From assembly GCF_003116815.1 (NCBI RefSeq), contig NZ_QDKQ01000069.1:98084-162083 (forward strand): 64,000 nt of DNA, written 5' to 3'. The notes beneath the pieces were generated by a model. The model made no database searches. It was not told the origin of the DNA and saw only the letters and a list, made by a program, of their open reading frames with translations. Shown here piece by piece: positions 27,099 through 37,238 of the stretch; positions within the stretch are counted from its first letter, which is position 1, and every line of letters begins with the position of its first letter. This DNA comes from Caulobacter endophyticus (GTDB lineage: Bacteria; Pseudomonadota; Alphaproteobacteria; Caulobacterales; Caulobacteraceae). A program made the position numbers and the translations under genes.

Positions 27099-28289
27099 TC
27101 AGGCCGCCGCCTTGCGCAGGTCGGTCCCTGGATCCCCCGCCAAGTCAGCCTTCAGCACCTTGCCGATCAGCCGGCGGGCCGAGGCGAAGTCACGGGGCTG
27201 GTCGAGGCACGCGGCGCCCACCAGTACGCCGTCGCGCAGGTAGAGCCTCGTGGCTTCGCCGCGCGCCACCACCGTGTCGCCCGCGGCCGGGTCGCCGAGG
27301 ATCTGCAGGTTGTGGCCGCATTGGGCGGTCCAGAACCATGGCGTGGGCTCCGCTTCCGCCGGCAGGCCCAGGATCGCCAGGGCCGCGGCGCGGGCCGAGC
27401 TCTGGGCGTGGGCCCAGGTCTCCATCCGCTGCGGGGCGGCGGCGTCGCCGAACCGGCGCAGGGCCAGATCGCCGATGGCGTAGACGTTGGCGTCGCCGAT
27501 CGAGCGGTAGGTCTCGTCGACCAGCACCCCGGCGCCGACCGGCAGGCCGGCGGCCTCGGCCAGCCCCGCGCGCGGCACGATGCCGATGCCCACGACCACC
27601 AGGTCGGCCTCCAGAGTAGAGCCGTCGTCGAGCGTCAGGGTCAGGGTCTCGTCGCCGGCCCCGATGGCGGCGACCGAGCGGCCCAGGCGAATCTCCACCC
27701 CGACCCGGGCGTGGGCGGCGGCCAGCCAGCCTGCGGCGTCGCCCGGCACGTTGCGGCCCAGAAGGCGCTGGCCGGCCTCGATGACGATGGCGGTGAGGCC
27801 AAGCTCGTGCAGGGTCGAGGCCGTCTCCAGCCCGATCACGCCGCCGCCGATGACCACGGCGCGGCCGCCGGGCCTGGCCGCCGCCGCGATGGCCTTGGCG
27901 TCGCCCGTGGTACGCAGCGGGAAGATCCTCGGATGGGCCCGGAAGGGCAGCTCTCGGGGCGCGCCGCCGGTGGCCAGGATCAGCTGGTCATAGGGCAGGG
28001 CGGTCCCGTCGGAGAGCGTCACTGTGCGGCTCTCCCGTTCGATCGAGGCCGCCGCGACCCCTAGCCGCAGGTCGACGCCGAGCTCGCTCCAGCGGGATTC
28101 CTCGGCGAGGTAGACGGGGGCTGAGTCCTTGCCCGACAGGTACGCCTTGGACAGGCTTGGCCGCTCGTATGGATGCTCGGCCTCCTCGCCGACCAGCGTG
28201 AGCGATCCCGAGAAACCCAATTCTCTCAAGGTGATGGCGGCCGCGCCGCCGGCATGTCCGGCGCCGATTACGACGATGCGTTGTTCCAT
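27099..28289 (-). CDS. FAD-dependent ferredoxin reductase of Rieske oxygenase
   Basis: Start ATG 28289 (MEQRIVVIGAGHAGG), preceded by GAGGAAG. The 396-residue protein has an N-terminal FAD-binding GxGxxG motif at residues 8–14 and the PYERPSLSKAYLSG segment at about 41–54. A second NAD-binding motif, VVIGGGVIGLETAS, lies near residue 150, and YAIGDLALRRFG near 275 is the FAD-binding ATG/GD motif. A reductase C-terminal domain follows. This is the class that passes electrons from NADH to a Rieske ferredoxin (BphA4/NagAa-like). It is transcribed divergently from the oxygenase genes and shares their regulatory region. Confidence 0.92.
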   Translation of the reverse strand: MEQRIVVIGAGHAGGAAAITLRELGFSGSLTLVGEEAEHPYERPSLSKAYLSGKDSAPVYLAEESRWSELGVDLRLGVAAASIERESRTVTLSDGTALPYDQLILATGGAPRELPFRAHPRIFPLRTTGDAKAIAAAARPGGRAVVIGGGVIGLETASTLHELGLTAIVIEAGQRLLGRNVPGDAAGWLAAAHARVGVEIRLGRSVAAIGAGDETLTLTLDDGSTLEADLVVVGIGIVPRAGLAEAAGLPVGAGVLVDETYRSIGDANVYAIGDLALRRFGDAAAPQRMETWAHAQSSARAAALAILGLPAEAEPTPWFWTAQCGHNLQILGDPAAGDTVVARGEATRLYLRDGVLVGAACLDQPRDFASARRLIGKVLKADLAGDPGTDLRKAAA

Positions 28290-28291
28290 GG

Positions 28292-28368
28292 CGTGTGCTT
28301 CCTCTCGCGTTGCATAATATGCAATGGATTTGACATGGATCAAAACCCACGACAGGGTGAGGGTCAAT
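28292..28368 (-). promoter_or_regulatory. promoter of reductase gene
   Basis: On the minus strand TTGATC and TATTAT are separated by 18 bp, a fair -35/-10 pair, and the -10 lies within the palindrome at 28310–28324. A regulator bound to the palindrome would block this promoter. On the plus strand TTGACA (28330) could be a -35 for the oxygenase genes, but I see no good -10 for it. Confidence 0.4.
28310..28324. promoter_or_regulatory. 15-bp palindromic operator TTGCATAATATGCAA
   Basis: TTGCATA-A-TATGCAA is a perfect 7-bp inverted repeat with a one-base centre. It lies in the 123-bp divergent gap between the reductase and the Rieske oxygenase genes. Size and symmetry suit a dimeric winged-helix regulator; the nearby IclR protein is the natural candidate. 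I saw no second copy in the window. Confidence 0.65.
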
Positions 28369-28412
28369 GGCGACGTGAGATCGCCGCTTCGACCACCGTC
28401 TGGGAGCTGCCC

Positions 28413-29654
28413 ATGACCATCCCCGTTCGTCCCCCGGAAGGCCGCCTGTGGCCCGCCGATGCGGACGCCGCCGTTCCGTACTGGGTCTATTCCGACCCCG
28501 AGATCTACGCCGAGGAGCTGCGCAGGATCTGGTACGGCCCGCACTGGCTGTACGTCGGCCTGGAGTGCGAAATCCCCAATGTCGGCGACTGGAAGACCGC
28601 CACCCTCGGCGAGCGTCCGGTCGTCATGGTGCGCAGCGCGCAGAACGAGATCTCGGTCGTCGAGAACCGCTGCGCCCACAAGGGCGTGAAGTTCTGCCAG
28701 GCGCGCTTTGGGCATTCCGAAGAGCTGATCTGCCCGTATCACCAGTGGTCGTACGCGCTGAACGGCGACCTGCAGGGCGTGCCGTTCCGTCGGGGCGTCA
28801 AGCGCCAGGGCGGCATGCCGGCCGACTTCGATCTTACGCAGAACGGCCTGACCAAGCTGCGCGTCGAGGAAGTCAACGGCGTCGTCTGGGCCACCTTCTC
28901 CGAAGAGACCCCGGCTTTCCGCGACTATCTCGGCGAGAAGTTCTGGAAGCACTACACACGTGTCTACGATGGCCGGAAGCTGGAAGTGCTGGGCTACAAC
29001 CGCCAGCACATTCCGGCCAACTGGAAGCAGATGCAGGAGAACATCAAGGACCCGTACCACGCGGGCCTGCTGCACGTGTTCTTCGCCACCTTCGGCCTGT
29101 TCCGCGCCGACCAGAAGTCGGCCGTCGATATCGACGACGAAGGCCGCCACGGCATCCTGATCTCGCGCAAGGGCGAGCAGGAGAAGACCGAGGCCATGGC
29201 CGACATCCGCAACTTCCAGGGCGACCTGGTGCTTGAGGATCCGCGCGTCATGGACGTGGTGCAGGAATTCCCCGGCGAAGAGACCGTGGGGATGATCACC
29301 ATCTTCCCCAGCGTGATCCTGCAGCAGCAGGTCAACTCGCTGACCACGCGCCAGATCGTGCCCAAGGGACCGGACGGCTTCGACTTCCACTGGACCCACT
29401 GGTGCTATGCCGACGACACGCCGGAGATGCGCCTGCGCCGCACGCGCCAGGCCAACCTCTTCGGTCCGGCCGGCTTCGTCTCGGCCGACGACGGCGAGGT
29501 GCTGGAGATGACCCAGCAGGGCGCCACCCCGTCTCCCGACGCGCACATGATCCTGCAGATGGGCGGGCGCACCATCGAGAGCACCGACCACCAGGTCACC
29601 GAAACGGCCGTGCGCGGCATGTACCGCTACTGGCGAAAGGTGATGGGCCTGTGA
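28413..29654 (+). CDS. nagG: Rieske oxygenase large subunit, salicylate 5-hydroxylase-like
   Basis: Start ATG 28413 (MTIPVRPPEG), with GGGAG upstream. The 413-residue alpha subunit has Rieske ligands Cys87, His89, Cys107 and His110 (CAH…CPYH). Mononuclear iron ligands His216 and His221, with bridging Asp213, are in ENIKDPYHAGLLH. Segments LQGVPFRRGVK, TIFPSVILQQQVNS and NLFGPAGFVSADDGEV match what I recall of salicylate 5-hydroxylase NagG, which makes gentisate. Downstream gentisate genes support this; anthranilate or another hydroxybenzoate as substrate is not excluded. GTGA overlap with the small subunit. Confidence 0.85.
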   Translation: MTIPVRPPEGRLWPADADAAVPYWVYSDPEIYAEELRRIWYGPHWLYVGLECEIPNVGDWKTATLGERPVVMVRSAQNEISVVENRCAHKGVKFCQARFGHSEELICPYHQWSYALNGDLQGVPFRRGVKRQGGMPADFDLTQNGLTKLRVEEVNGVVWATFSEETPAFRDYLGEKFWKHYTRVYDGRKLEVLGYNRQHIPANWKQMQENIKDPYHAGLLHVFFATFGLFRADQKSAVDIDDEGRHGILISRKGEQEKTEAMADIRNFQGDLVLEDPRVMDVVQEFPGEETVGMITIFPSVILQQQVNSLTTRQIVPKGPDGFDFHWTHWCYADDTPEMRLRRTRQANLFGPAGFVSADDGEVLEMTQQGATPSPDAHMILQMGGRTIESTDHQVTETAVRGMYRYWRKVMGL

Positions 29655-30145
29655 GCACGACCCTGACCGAACGTCCGGCCGCGATCACGCGCGATGCGAT
29701 CCGCGACCTCTATGACGACTACTACGCAACCCTGGACGAGGTGCGCCTGCACGACTGGCCCGGGTTCTTCCCGCAGGACTGCCTCTATCGGGTGATCCCG
29801 CGCGAGAACTTCGAGGCCGGCTACACCCTCAGCACCATGCAGGCCGAAAGCCGCGGCATGTTGAAGGACCGGGTGACGGGCCTGACCCGCACCCAGATGT
29901 ACGCGCCGCGCTACTACCGCCGCTTCCCGACCGCCCCGCGCATTGTCGGCGAAGAGAACGGCGGGGTGCGCACGCGCCACAACCTGCTGCTCGTCCAGAC
30001 CCTGATCGACAAGCCTTCGGAGATCGTCCTTTCGGCGGTCTGCCATGACCTGATCGTGGCCGACGAAGGCCGCCTGCGCTTCGCCGAGCGCGTGGTGGTC
30101 TTCGACTCCGAAATGCTCCCCAACAGCTTGGTGTACCCCGTATGA
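29651..30145 (+). CDS. nagH: Rieske oxygenase small (beta) subunit
   Basis: GTG start overlapping the large-subunit stop by 4 bp. The 164-residue protein has the cystatin/NTF2-like fold of ring-hydroxylating oxygenase beta subunits: IRDLYDDYYATLDEVRLHDWPGFF near the N-terminus, and CLYRVIPRENFEAG and TRHNLLLVQTL further on. It has a structural role with the alpha subunit in the oxygenase hexamer and no metal site. The symbol follows the salicylate 5-hydroxylase assignment and carries the same uncertainty about substrate. ATGA overlap with the ferredoxin gene. Confidence 0.82.
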   Translation: MSTTLTERPAAITRDAIRDLYDDYYATLDEVRLHDWPGFFPQDCLYRVIPRENFEAGYTLSTMQAESRGMLKDRVTGLTRTQMYAPRYYRRFPTAPRIVGEENGGVRTRHNLLLVQTLIDKPSEIVLSAVCHDLIVADEGRLRFAERVVVFDSEMLPNSLVYPV

Positions 30146-30486
30146 CCGACGTCATCGACAATGCGGCGCTGACCTGGACGCCCGCCGTTCCGCCTTCCGA
30201 CCTCGAAGAGTTCGGCGTCGCCGCCGCCACGGTGGGCGGCCTGAAGGTGGCCCTCTACGCCGTCGACGGCGAGTATTTCGCCACCGCCGACCTCTGCACC
30301 CACGGCGCCGCCAGCCTCGCCGACGGCTTCCTGGACGGCGAGCTGATCGAGTGCCCGCTGCACCAGGGCACGTTCAACGTCAAAACCGGCGCCGCCGTCG
30401 GCGCGCCGTGCTCGGTGGCCGTGCGCACCTTCCCGGTAAAGCTGGAAGGCGGCCTGCTGCACGTCGGCCTGCCGGGAGGCGCCTGA
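30142..30486 (+). CDS. Rieske-type ferredoxin
   Basis: A 114-residue single-domain Rieske protein with cluster ligands Cys52, His54 (CTHG) and Cys71, His74 (CPLHQG). It ferries electrons from the divergently encoded FAD reductase to the oxygenase. ATG overlaps the beta-subunit stop by 4 bp. Equivalent to NagAb in naphthalene/salicylate systems. Confidence 0.92.
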   Translation: MTDVIDNAALTWTPAVPPSDLEEFGVAAATVGGLKVALYAVDGEYFATADLCTHGAASLADGFLDGELIECPLHQGTFNVKTGAAVGAPCSVAVRTFPVKLEGGLLHVGLPGGA

Positions 30487-31538
30487 TGGAGACGGTGCTT
30501 CGCAACGACCAGCGCAGCCAGCTCGAGGCGCTGTACGAGCAGATGGAGCCCGAAGGCCTCTATCCGCTCTGGGAAAAACTGAGCGCCCTGGTGCTGCCCC
30601 AGCCGGATTCGCCGGCCAAGGTCCACAAGTGGTCCTATGACAGCGCCCGGGACTACCTGATGCGGGCCGGCGACCTGATCAGCGCCAAGCAGGCCGAAAG
30701 GCGTGTGCTGATCCTGGAAAACCCGGGGCTCGGCGGATTGTCGAGCATCACGCCGAGCCTCTACGCCGGCCTGCAACTGATCCTGCCGGGCGAGATCGCG
30801 CCCGCCCACCGCCACGCCCAGTGCGCGCTGCGCTTCGTGCTGGAGGGCGAGGAGGCCTACACCTCGGTGGACGGCGAGAAGGCCGTGATGCGGCCCTTCG
30901 ACCTGGTGCTGACCCCGGGCGGCCAGTGGCACGACCACGGCAATCCCACGGCCAAGCCGATGATCTGGCTCGATGGCCTGGACATCCCCACCGTCCGCCA
31001 CTTCGACGCCAGCTTCGCCGAGGGGTACAGCGAGGACCAGTTCCCCGAGCAGGCTCCGGCCGGCGACAGCCTCAACCGCTACGGCCGCAACATGCGTCCG
31101 CTGAAGGGGCATACGGCCGACCGTCGTCCGGCCCACCAGCCGCTGTTTCACTACCCTTACGCGGAGTGGCGCCCGGCGCTGGACGCCATGGCCAAGGGCG
31201 CGGAGATCGATCCGCACCTGGGCCACGCGCTGGAGTTTCTCAATCCCGTCAACGGCGGGCCGATCATGTCGACGATCTCGGCGCACGTGCGGCTGATGCC
31301 GGCGGGGTTCGAGACCCGCGACCGCCGCTCCACCGACGGCACGATCTTCGTGGTCGTGGAAGGGGAGGGGCAGGCGGTCGTCGAGGGCGAGACCATCGCC
31401 CTTGCCCCCCGCGAGATCCTCGTCGTCCCGTCGTGGAAGACGGTCCGCTTCAAGGCCCAAAGCCAGCTCGTCCTGTTCGGCTACTCCGACAAGGCCTGCC
31501 AGGAAAAGCTGAACCTCTACAAGGAAGAAAACCTGTGA
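30486..31538 (+). CDS. gentisate 1,2-dioxygenase
   Basis: A 350-residue bicupin protein whose ATG shares one base with the ferredoxin stop (TGATG). The first cupin carries the iron ligands His108 and His110 (APAHRHAQCALRFVLEG) and His149 (GGQWHDHG); the second cupin, near residues 255–340, lacks the His set. Segments KWSYDSARDYLMRAG and LNRYGRNMRP are typical of the family. It cleaves gentisate between C1 and C2 to give maleylpyruvate, using Fe(II) and O2. The next gene begins in a GTGA overlap. Confidence 0.92.
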   Translation: METVLRNDQRSQLEALYEQMEPEGLYPLWEKLSALVLPQPDSPAKVHKWSYDSARDYLMRAGDLISAKQAERRVLILENPGLGGLSSITPSLYAGLQLILPGEIAPAHRHAQCALRFVLEGEEAYTSVDGEKAVMRPFDLVLTPGGQWHDHGNPTAKPMIWLDGLDIPTVRHFDASFAEGYSEDQFPEQAPAGDSLNRYGRNMRPLKGHTADRRPAHQPLFHYPYAEWRPALDAMAKGAEIDPHLGHALEFLNPVNGGPIMSTISAHVRLMPAGFETRDRRSTDGTIFVVVEGEGQAVVEGETIALAPREILVVPSWKTVRFKAQSQLVLFGYSDKACQEKLNLYKEENL

Positions 31539-32230
31539 GCCTGATCTTCGAACCCCAGGCGCCGGTCCTGGCCGCCACCTCCACCGGCGAGCAGTTCCCG
31601 GTTCGCCGCATCTTCTGCGTCGGCCGCAACTACGCCGCCCACGCCCGCGAGATGGGCCGCGATCCCGACCGCGAGCCGCCGTTCTTCTTCACCGCCTGGG
31701 CCGAGACGGTCGTGCCGGACGGCGCGACGATCGCCTATCCGCAGAAGACCGAGAACTTCCACTACGAGGCCGAACTGGTCGTCGCCGTCGGCAAGACCGG
31801 CCGCAACATCGCCGTGGAAGACGCGCTCGACCACGTCTGGGGCTACGCCGTCGGCCTCGACATGACCCGCCGCGACCTGCAGCTGGAGGCCCGCGCCCAG
31901 GGCCGTCCCTGGGACACCGGGAAGAACGTCGAGCAGTCCTCGCCGCTGGGCCTGATCCAGAAGGCCGGCGAAGGTTTTGATCCGACCAGGGGCGAGATCA
32001 AGCTCACCGTCAACGGCGAGACCAAGCAGCAGGCCGACCTGGCCGACCTGATCTGGCCGGTGGCCGATATCGTCGCCTACCTGTCGGGCCTCTACCGCAT
32101 CGAGCCGGGCGACCTGATCTACACGGGCACCCCGGCCGGCGTCGGCGCCGTGGTCGAGGGAGACGCCATGGTCGTCACCATCGACGGCCTGGCCCCGCTG
32201 AACATCAAGGTCGGGCCGCCCGCGGCCTGA
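31535..32230 (+). CDS. fumarylpyruvate hydrolase (FAH family)
   Basis: GTG start in a 4-bp overlap with the dioxygenase. The 231-residue FAH-fold protein has metal ligands in FHYEAELVV (Glu78, Glu80) and GLDMTRRDLQ (Asp near residue 108), the CVGRNYAAHAREMG entry motif, and YTGTPAGVGAV near the C-terminus. Next to gentisate dioxygenase and a zeta-like GST, it should hydrolyse fumarylpyruvate to fumarate and pyruvate, as NagK does. Direct maleylpyruvate hydrolysis is a less likely alternative, because an isomerase is encoded nearby. Confidence 0.9.
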   Translation: MSLIFEPQAPVLAATSTGEQFPVRRIFCVGRNYAAHAREMGRDPDREPPFFFTAWAETVVPDGATIAYPQKTENFHYEAELVVAVGKTGRNIAVEDALDHVWGYAVGLDMTRRDLQLEARAQGRPWDTGKNVEQSSPLGLIQKAGEGFDPTRGEIKLTVNGETKQQADLADLIWPVADIVAYLSGLYRIEPGDLIYTGTPAGVGAVVEGDAMVVTIDGLAPLNIKVGPPAA

Positions 32231-32299
32231 CCTGCGACCACCAAGACTAGGGACGAGGGGAGCGGCCAACAGAGCCGCCCCCTCTTAGAGGAAACGACA

Positions 32300-33634
32300 A
32301 TGGCTACTCTTGAAGCGACGGCGGGCAACGCCGTTGTCGACCGGGCGAGGTTCGGCTCGCTGCAGTTCGGCGTCACCGCGCTGTGCGCCATCATCGCCAT
32401 GCTCGACGGGTTCGACACCCAGGCCATCGCCTACGTCGCCCCGCGCATCGCCGAGGACTGGGGGCTGACCCCGGCCGCCTTCGGCCCGATCTTCGCCGTG
32501 GGCCTGCTCGGCCTGACCGTCGGCGCCTTCCTGCTCAGCCCCGCCGCCGACAAGTTCGGCCGCAAGACCATCATCCTGATCTCGACCGTGATCTTCGGCC
32601 TGTTCGCCCTGCTGACGGCGACCGCCGGCACGATGAACGAACTGCTGATGTACCGCTTTCTGACCGGCATCGGCCTGGGCGCGGCCATGCCCAACATCAT
32701 CGCCCTGACCAGCGAATATGCCCCCGAGCGCCTGCGCGCCACGCTGGTGACGGTGATGTTCTGCGGCTTCCCGCTGGGATCGACCCTGGGCGGGGTGCTA
32801 TCGACCGGCCTGATCGACCAGTTCGGCTGGCATTCGGTGTTCGTGCTCGGCGGCGTGCTGCCGCTGCTGCTTGTGCCGGTGCTGATGGTCATGCTGCCGG
32901 AGTCGGTGCGCTTCCTGGTCGCCAAGGGCGCCCCCGAGAGCAAGATCGCCCCGATCGTCCGCCGCATCGATCCGCAGGCCTCGACCGCCGAGTTCGTGGC
33001 TCACCTGCGCAATGAGCAGGCTGAGGCCCCCAAGGGCTTCTCGGTCGCCCAGCTGTTCACCCAGGGCCGCGCGCCGGTCACGGGCCTGCTGTGGGTGGCG
33101 TTCTTCATGAACCTGCTCGTGATGTACTTCCTGGTGAACTGGCTGCCGACCCTGCTGAAGGGCGCGGGCCTGCCGCTGTCGATGGCCATCCTGTCGACCG
33201 CCACCCTGAACCTTGGCGGCGTCGTGGGGGCCATCGCCCTGGGCCGCCTGATCGACCGCTTCAGCCCCTACGCCGTGCTCGGCGCAGCCTATGCGGCCTC
33301 GGCCGCCTTCATCGCCGTCATCGCGCTTGGCGGCACGCACCTGACCACCTTGCTGGTGGGGGCTGCGCTGTCGGGCTTCGGCGTCGTCGGCGCCCAGATC
33401 GGCTGCAACGCCCTGGCGGCTTCCGTCTATCCCACCGCCATCCGCGCCACCGGCGTGGGCTGGGCGCTGGGCGTCGGCCGCGTCGGCGCCATCGTCGGCC
33501 CGCTCGTGGGCGGCGCGCTGCTCGCCAACAAGTGGGCGCCCGGTTCGATCATCCTGACGGCCGTGGTTCCCGCCCTCATCGCCTCGCTCGCCGTCTTCAT
33601 TCTCGGCGGCGTGCGCAAGAAGTCCGGAGTCTGA
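32300..33634 (+). CDS. MFS aromatic acid transporter (AAHS family)
   Basis: ATG 32300 is preceded by AGAGGAAACG. The 444-residue protein has twelve predicted membrane segments. MLDGFDTQAIAYVAP in the first segment (the DGFD motif) and DKFGRKTIILIS in loop 2–3 are hallmarks of the aromatic acid:H+ symporter family (PcaK/BenK-like). TGIGLGAAMPNIIALTSEYAP follows. It probably imports salicylate, gentisate or another hydroxybenzoate across the inner membrane for the flanking enzymes. Confidence 0.92.
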   Translation: MATLEATAGNAVVDRARFGSLQFGVTALCAIIAMLDGFDTQAIAYVAPRIAEDWGLTPAAFGPIFAVGLLGLTVGAFLLSPAADKFGRKTIILISTVIFGLFALLTATAGTMNELLMYRFLTGIGLGAAMPNIIALTSEYAPERLRATLVTVMFCGFPLGSTLGGVLSTGLIDQFGWHSVFVLGGVLPLLLVPVLMVMLPESVRFLVAKGAPESKIAPIVRRIDPQASTAEFVAHLRNEQAEAPKGFSVAQLFTQGRAPVTGLLWVAFFMNLLVMYFLVNWLPTLLKGAGLPLSMAILSTATLNLGGVVGAIALGRLIDRFSPYAVLGAAYAASAAFIAVIALGGTHLTTLLVGAALSGFGVVGAQIGCNALAASVYPTAIRATGVGWALGVGRVGAIVGPLVGGALLANKWAPGSIILTAVVPALIASLAVFILGGVRKKSGV

Positions 33635-33642
33635 GAACCACC

Positions 33643-34272
33643 ATGATCCTGCACGGCTATTTTCGTTCGACCGCGTCGTGGCGCGTGCGGATCGCCCTCG
33701 CCCTCAAGGGGCTGCCCGCCGACCAGGTCTTCCATCACCTGCGCCGCGGCGAGCAGCGGGCGCCGGACTACCTGCTGGTCAATCCGCAAGGTCTGCTGCC
33801 CGCCCTGGCCCTCGACGACGGCAGGGTGCTGACCCAGTCCCTGGCCATCTGCGAGTACCTGGACGAGACCCATCCCGAGCCGCCGCTGCTGCCTTCGGAT
33901 CCCGTCGCCCGCGCCCAGGTCCGCGCCGTCGCCCAGGCCATCGCCTGCGACATCCACCCGGTGCAGAACCTCAAGATCCTGGCCCGCCTGCGCGACCTGG
34001 GCCTTGAGGAGACCGCCGTCCAGGGCTGGGCCGCCGGCGTGATCGAGGAGGGCCTCGACGCGGTCGACACCCTGCTGGCCGACCACGCGGGCCGCTTCGC
34101 CTTCGGCGACGCGCCGGGCCTGGCCGACCTGGTGCTCGTGCCGCAGCTTGGCAACGCCCGCCGGTTCGGCGTCGAGTTGCGCTGGAACCGCCTGACCGAC
34201 ATCGAGGCCGCCTGCCTGGAACTGGAAGCCTTCAAGTCCGCCGTCCCGTCGGCCCAGCCCGACGCCGAATAA
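33643..34272 (+). CDS. maleylpyruvate isomerase (zeta-like GST)
   Basis: ATG 33643, 8 bp after the transporter stop. The 209-residue protein has a GST N-terminal thioredoxin-fold domain (GYFRSTASWRVRIALALKG, VNPQGLLPALALDDGRVLTQSLAICEYLDE split by the active region) and a helical C-terminal domain (DIHPVQNLKIL). SxxSxRVRIAL is the glutathione-activating motif of zeta-class/maleyl isomerases. Context makes maleylpyruvate → fumarylpyruvate (NagL-like) more likely than maleylacetoacetate isomerisation. Confidence 0.88.
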   Translation: MILHGYFRSTASWRVRIALALKGLPADQVFHHLRRGEQRAPDYLLVNPQGLLPALALDDGRVLTQSLAICEYLDETHPEPPLLPSDPVARAQVRAVAQAIACDIHPVQNLKILARLRDLGLEETAVQGWAAGVIEEGLDAVDTLLADHAGRFAFGDAPGLADLVLVPQLGNARRFGVELRWNRLTDIEAACLELEAFKSAVPSAQPDAE

Positions 34273-34335
34273 ACCCGTCCCACAAATCCAAGAACCAAAG
34301 AGCGCGGAGCCAACCGCGCCCTCTGGAGGAAACCC

Positions 34336-35793
34336 ATGCTGCTGACCACCGTGGCCGCGGCCGCCTTGCTTGCGCCCGTAGCCGACGCCCCGATCGCCAC
34401 CCAGGCTCAGGATCGGGTCGTCCCGATCCCCGCCCAGAACGCCCCGTCGCCCGGCAATGTGCCGCCGCCGGCCGTCACCAAGGCGCCGGCCTTCAAGCTG
34501 ATCAATCACGACGAGGACTGGAGCTACCTGGCCGACCCGGCCAGGCGCACCACGCCCTGGTCGAAGCTGAAATACATTCCCGTCGGCGAGACCAGCTATC
34601 TCAGTCTCGGCGGCGAGTTCCGACTGCGCCTCGAAGATCGCGGCAACGAGCGCTTCGGCCGTGGGCTGCAGGACGAGGACGGCAACGCCCAGACCCGCAC
34701 GCGCCTGTGGGGCGATCTGCATCTCGGGTCCCGGTTGCGCGCCTTCGTCGACGTGCAGGACGCCCGCAGCATCGATCTCGACAGCGGCGAGCCGCCGATC
34801 GAGGTCAGTCGCTGGGACCTGCACCAGGCCTTCCTGGAAACCAACGCCGAGATCAGCGACGCCAAGGTCCGCCTGCGTGTCGGCCGCCAGGAGTTGGGCC
34901 TGGGCGCCTATCGCATCTTCGACATGCGCGAGGGCGCCAACAGCCGCACCTCGTTCGACATGGCCCGCGTGCTGGTCGACCGCAAAAGCGGCTGGAGCGG
35001 CGGCGCCTTCTATGGCTACGCCCTGCGCGAGGCCAAGACCTCGTGGGACGACGCCACCAACTTCGACTACCGCCTGGCCGGGGTCACCGCTTCGCGCACG
35101 CTGGGGCAGGGACCCACGGCGCCTAGGCTGGAGCTGCTCTACGTCAACAGCGACAAGCGCGGCGCGGTCTATGACAGCGTCACCGGCGGCCGCGATCGCC
35201 GCGGCTCCTATTCGGCGCGCCTGGCCGGCCGCTACGGCCAGTGGGACTACGACCTGGAAGGCGTCTACCAGGACGGCGCTTACCGCGACCTGGACGTTTC
35301 GGCCTGGTACGTCTCGGCCATGGGCGGCTACACCTTCAAGGCTCCCTGGTCGCCGCGCCTGGGCCTGCGCCTGGAAGCCGCGTCCGGCGACAAGGACCGC
35401 ACCGACGGCAAGCTGAACTCCTACGCCCAGATGTTTCCGCAGCCGATCTCGTTGCGTACCGACTTCGGCATCACAAACCTGGTGGCGGTCCAGCCGCAGC
35501 TGACCTTCAAGCCCTCGCCCAAGCTGACCGCCGGCCTGCAGGTGGCGGGCCTGTGGCGCCAGAGCGACGAGGACGGCCTCTACGGCCTGGGCGGCCAGGT
35601 GCTTCGCGGCGGGCTGGAGGGCACGGCCCACTATGTCGGCTGGCGCCAGGCGGCCTTCGCCAGCTACGCCGTCTCGCCGTTCGTGACCGTCACCGGCATC
35701 CTCAACCACACCACCTCGGGCACGTTCCTCAAGCAGACCGGCATGGCCGACGACCAGACCTATGCGGGCCTGATCGTGGGCTTGAGGTTCTAA
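34336..35793 (+). CDS. alginate-export-type outer-membrane porin
   Basis: A 485-residue protein with an N-terminal signal peptide (LLTTVAAAALLAPVADA), preceded by TGGAGG. The mature part is an alternating amphipathic beta-barrel. SYLSLGGEFRLRLEDRGNE, FLETNAEISDAKVRLRVGRQ and GAYRIFDMREGANSRTSFDM are the signature of the alginate-export (AlgE-like) family, and it ends in an aromatic strand (LIVGLRF). Members near aromatic genes serve as general uptake porins. As the last gene of the gentisate run it probably admits the aromatic substrate. Confidence 0.85.
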   Translation: MLLTTVAAAALLAPVADAPIATQAQDRVVPIPAQNAPSPGNVPPPAVTKAPAFKLINHDEDWSYLADPARRTTPWSKLKYIPVGETSYLSLGGEFRLRLEDRGNERFGRGLQDEDGNAQTRTRLWGDLHLGSRLRAFVDVQDARSIDLDSGEPPIEVSRWDLHQAFLETNAEISDAKVRLRVGRQELGLGAYRIFDMREGANSRTSFDMARVLVDRKSGWSGGAFYGYALREAKTSWDDATNFDYRLAGVTASRTLGQGPTAPRLELLYVNSDKRGAVYDSVTGGRDRRGSYSARLAGRYGQWDYDLEGVYQDGAYRDLDVSAWYVSAMGGYTFKAPWSPRLGLRLEAASGDKDRTDGKLNSYAQMFPQPISLRTDFGITNLVAVQPQLTFKPSPKLTAGLQVAGLWRQSDEDGLYGLGGQVLRGGLEGTAHYVGWRQAAFASYAVSPFVTVTGILNHTTSGTFLKQTGMADDQTYAGLIVGLRF

Positions 35794-35839
35794 AGGCAAC
35801 TCCTCCCCCGCTTCACGAGGGAGGAGCTAGCCACAAACA

Positions 35840-35867
35840 AAAAGGCCCCGGTTTCCCGGGGCCTTTT
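35840..35867. terminator. bidirectional rho-independent terminator
   Basis: AAAAGGCCCCGG (35840–35851), loop TTTC, CCGGGGCCTTTT (35856–35867). A 12-bp stem flanked by A-run and T-run serves the porin gene on the plus strand and gltA on the minus strand. Confidence 0.92.
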
Positions 35868-35890
35868 CATTTCCGAAGCCGGAGAAGCGC

Positions 35891-37171
<1,281 letters not shown>

Positions 37172-37238
37172 GCGAGAGACCCTTTCAATAGTGGTACGAT
37201 CAGTCCAGTTTTGCATTTCGCGGGTGCGTTATAGCGCC

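Noticed and set aside
27099..29591. 830-codon minus-strand frame covering reductase and oxygenase
   Set aside because: The portion above 28289 is antisense to the Rieske oxygenase and has no reductase sequence.
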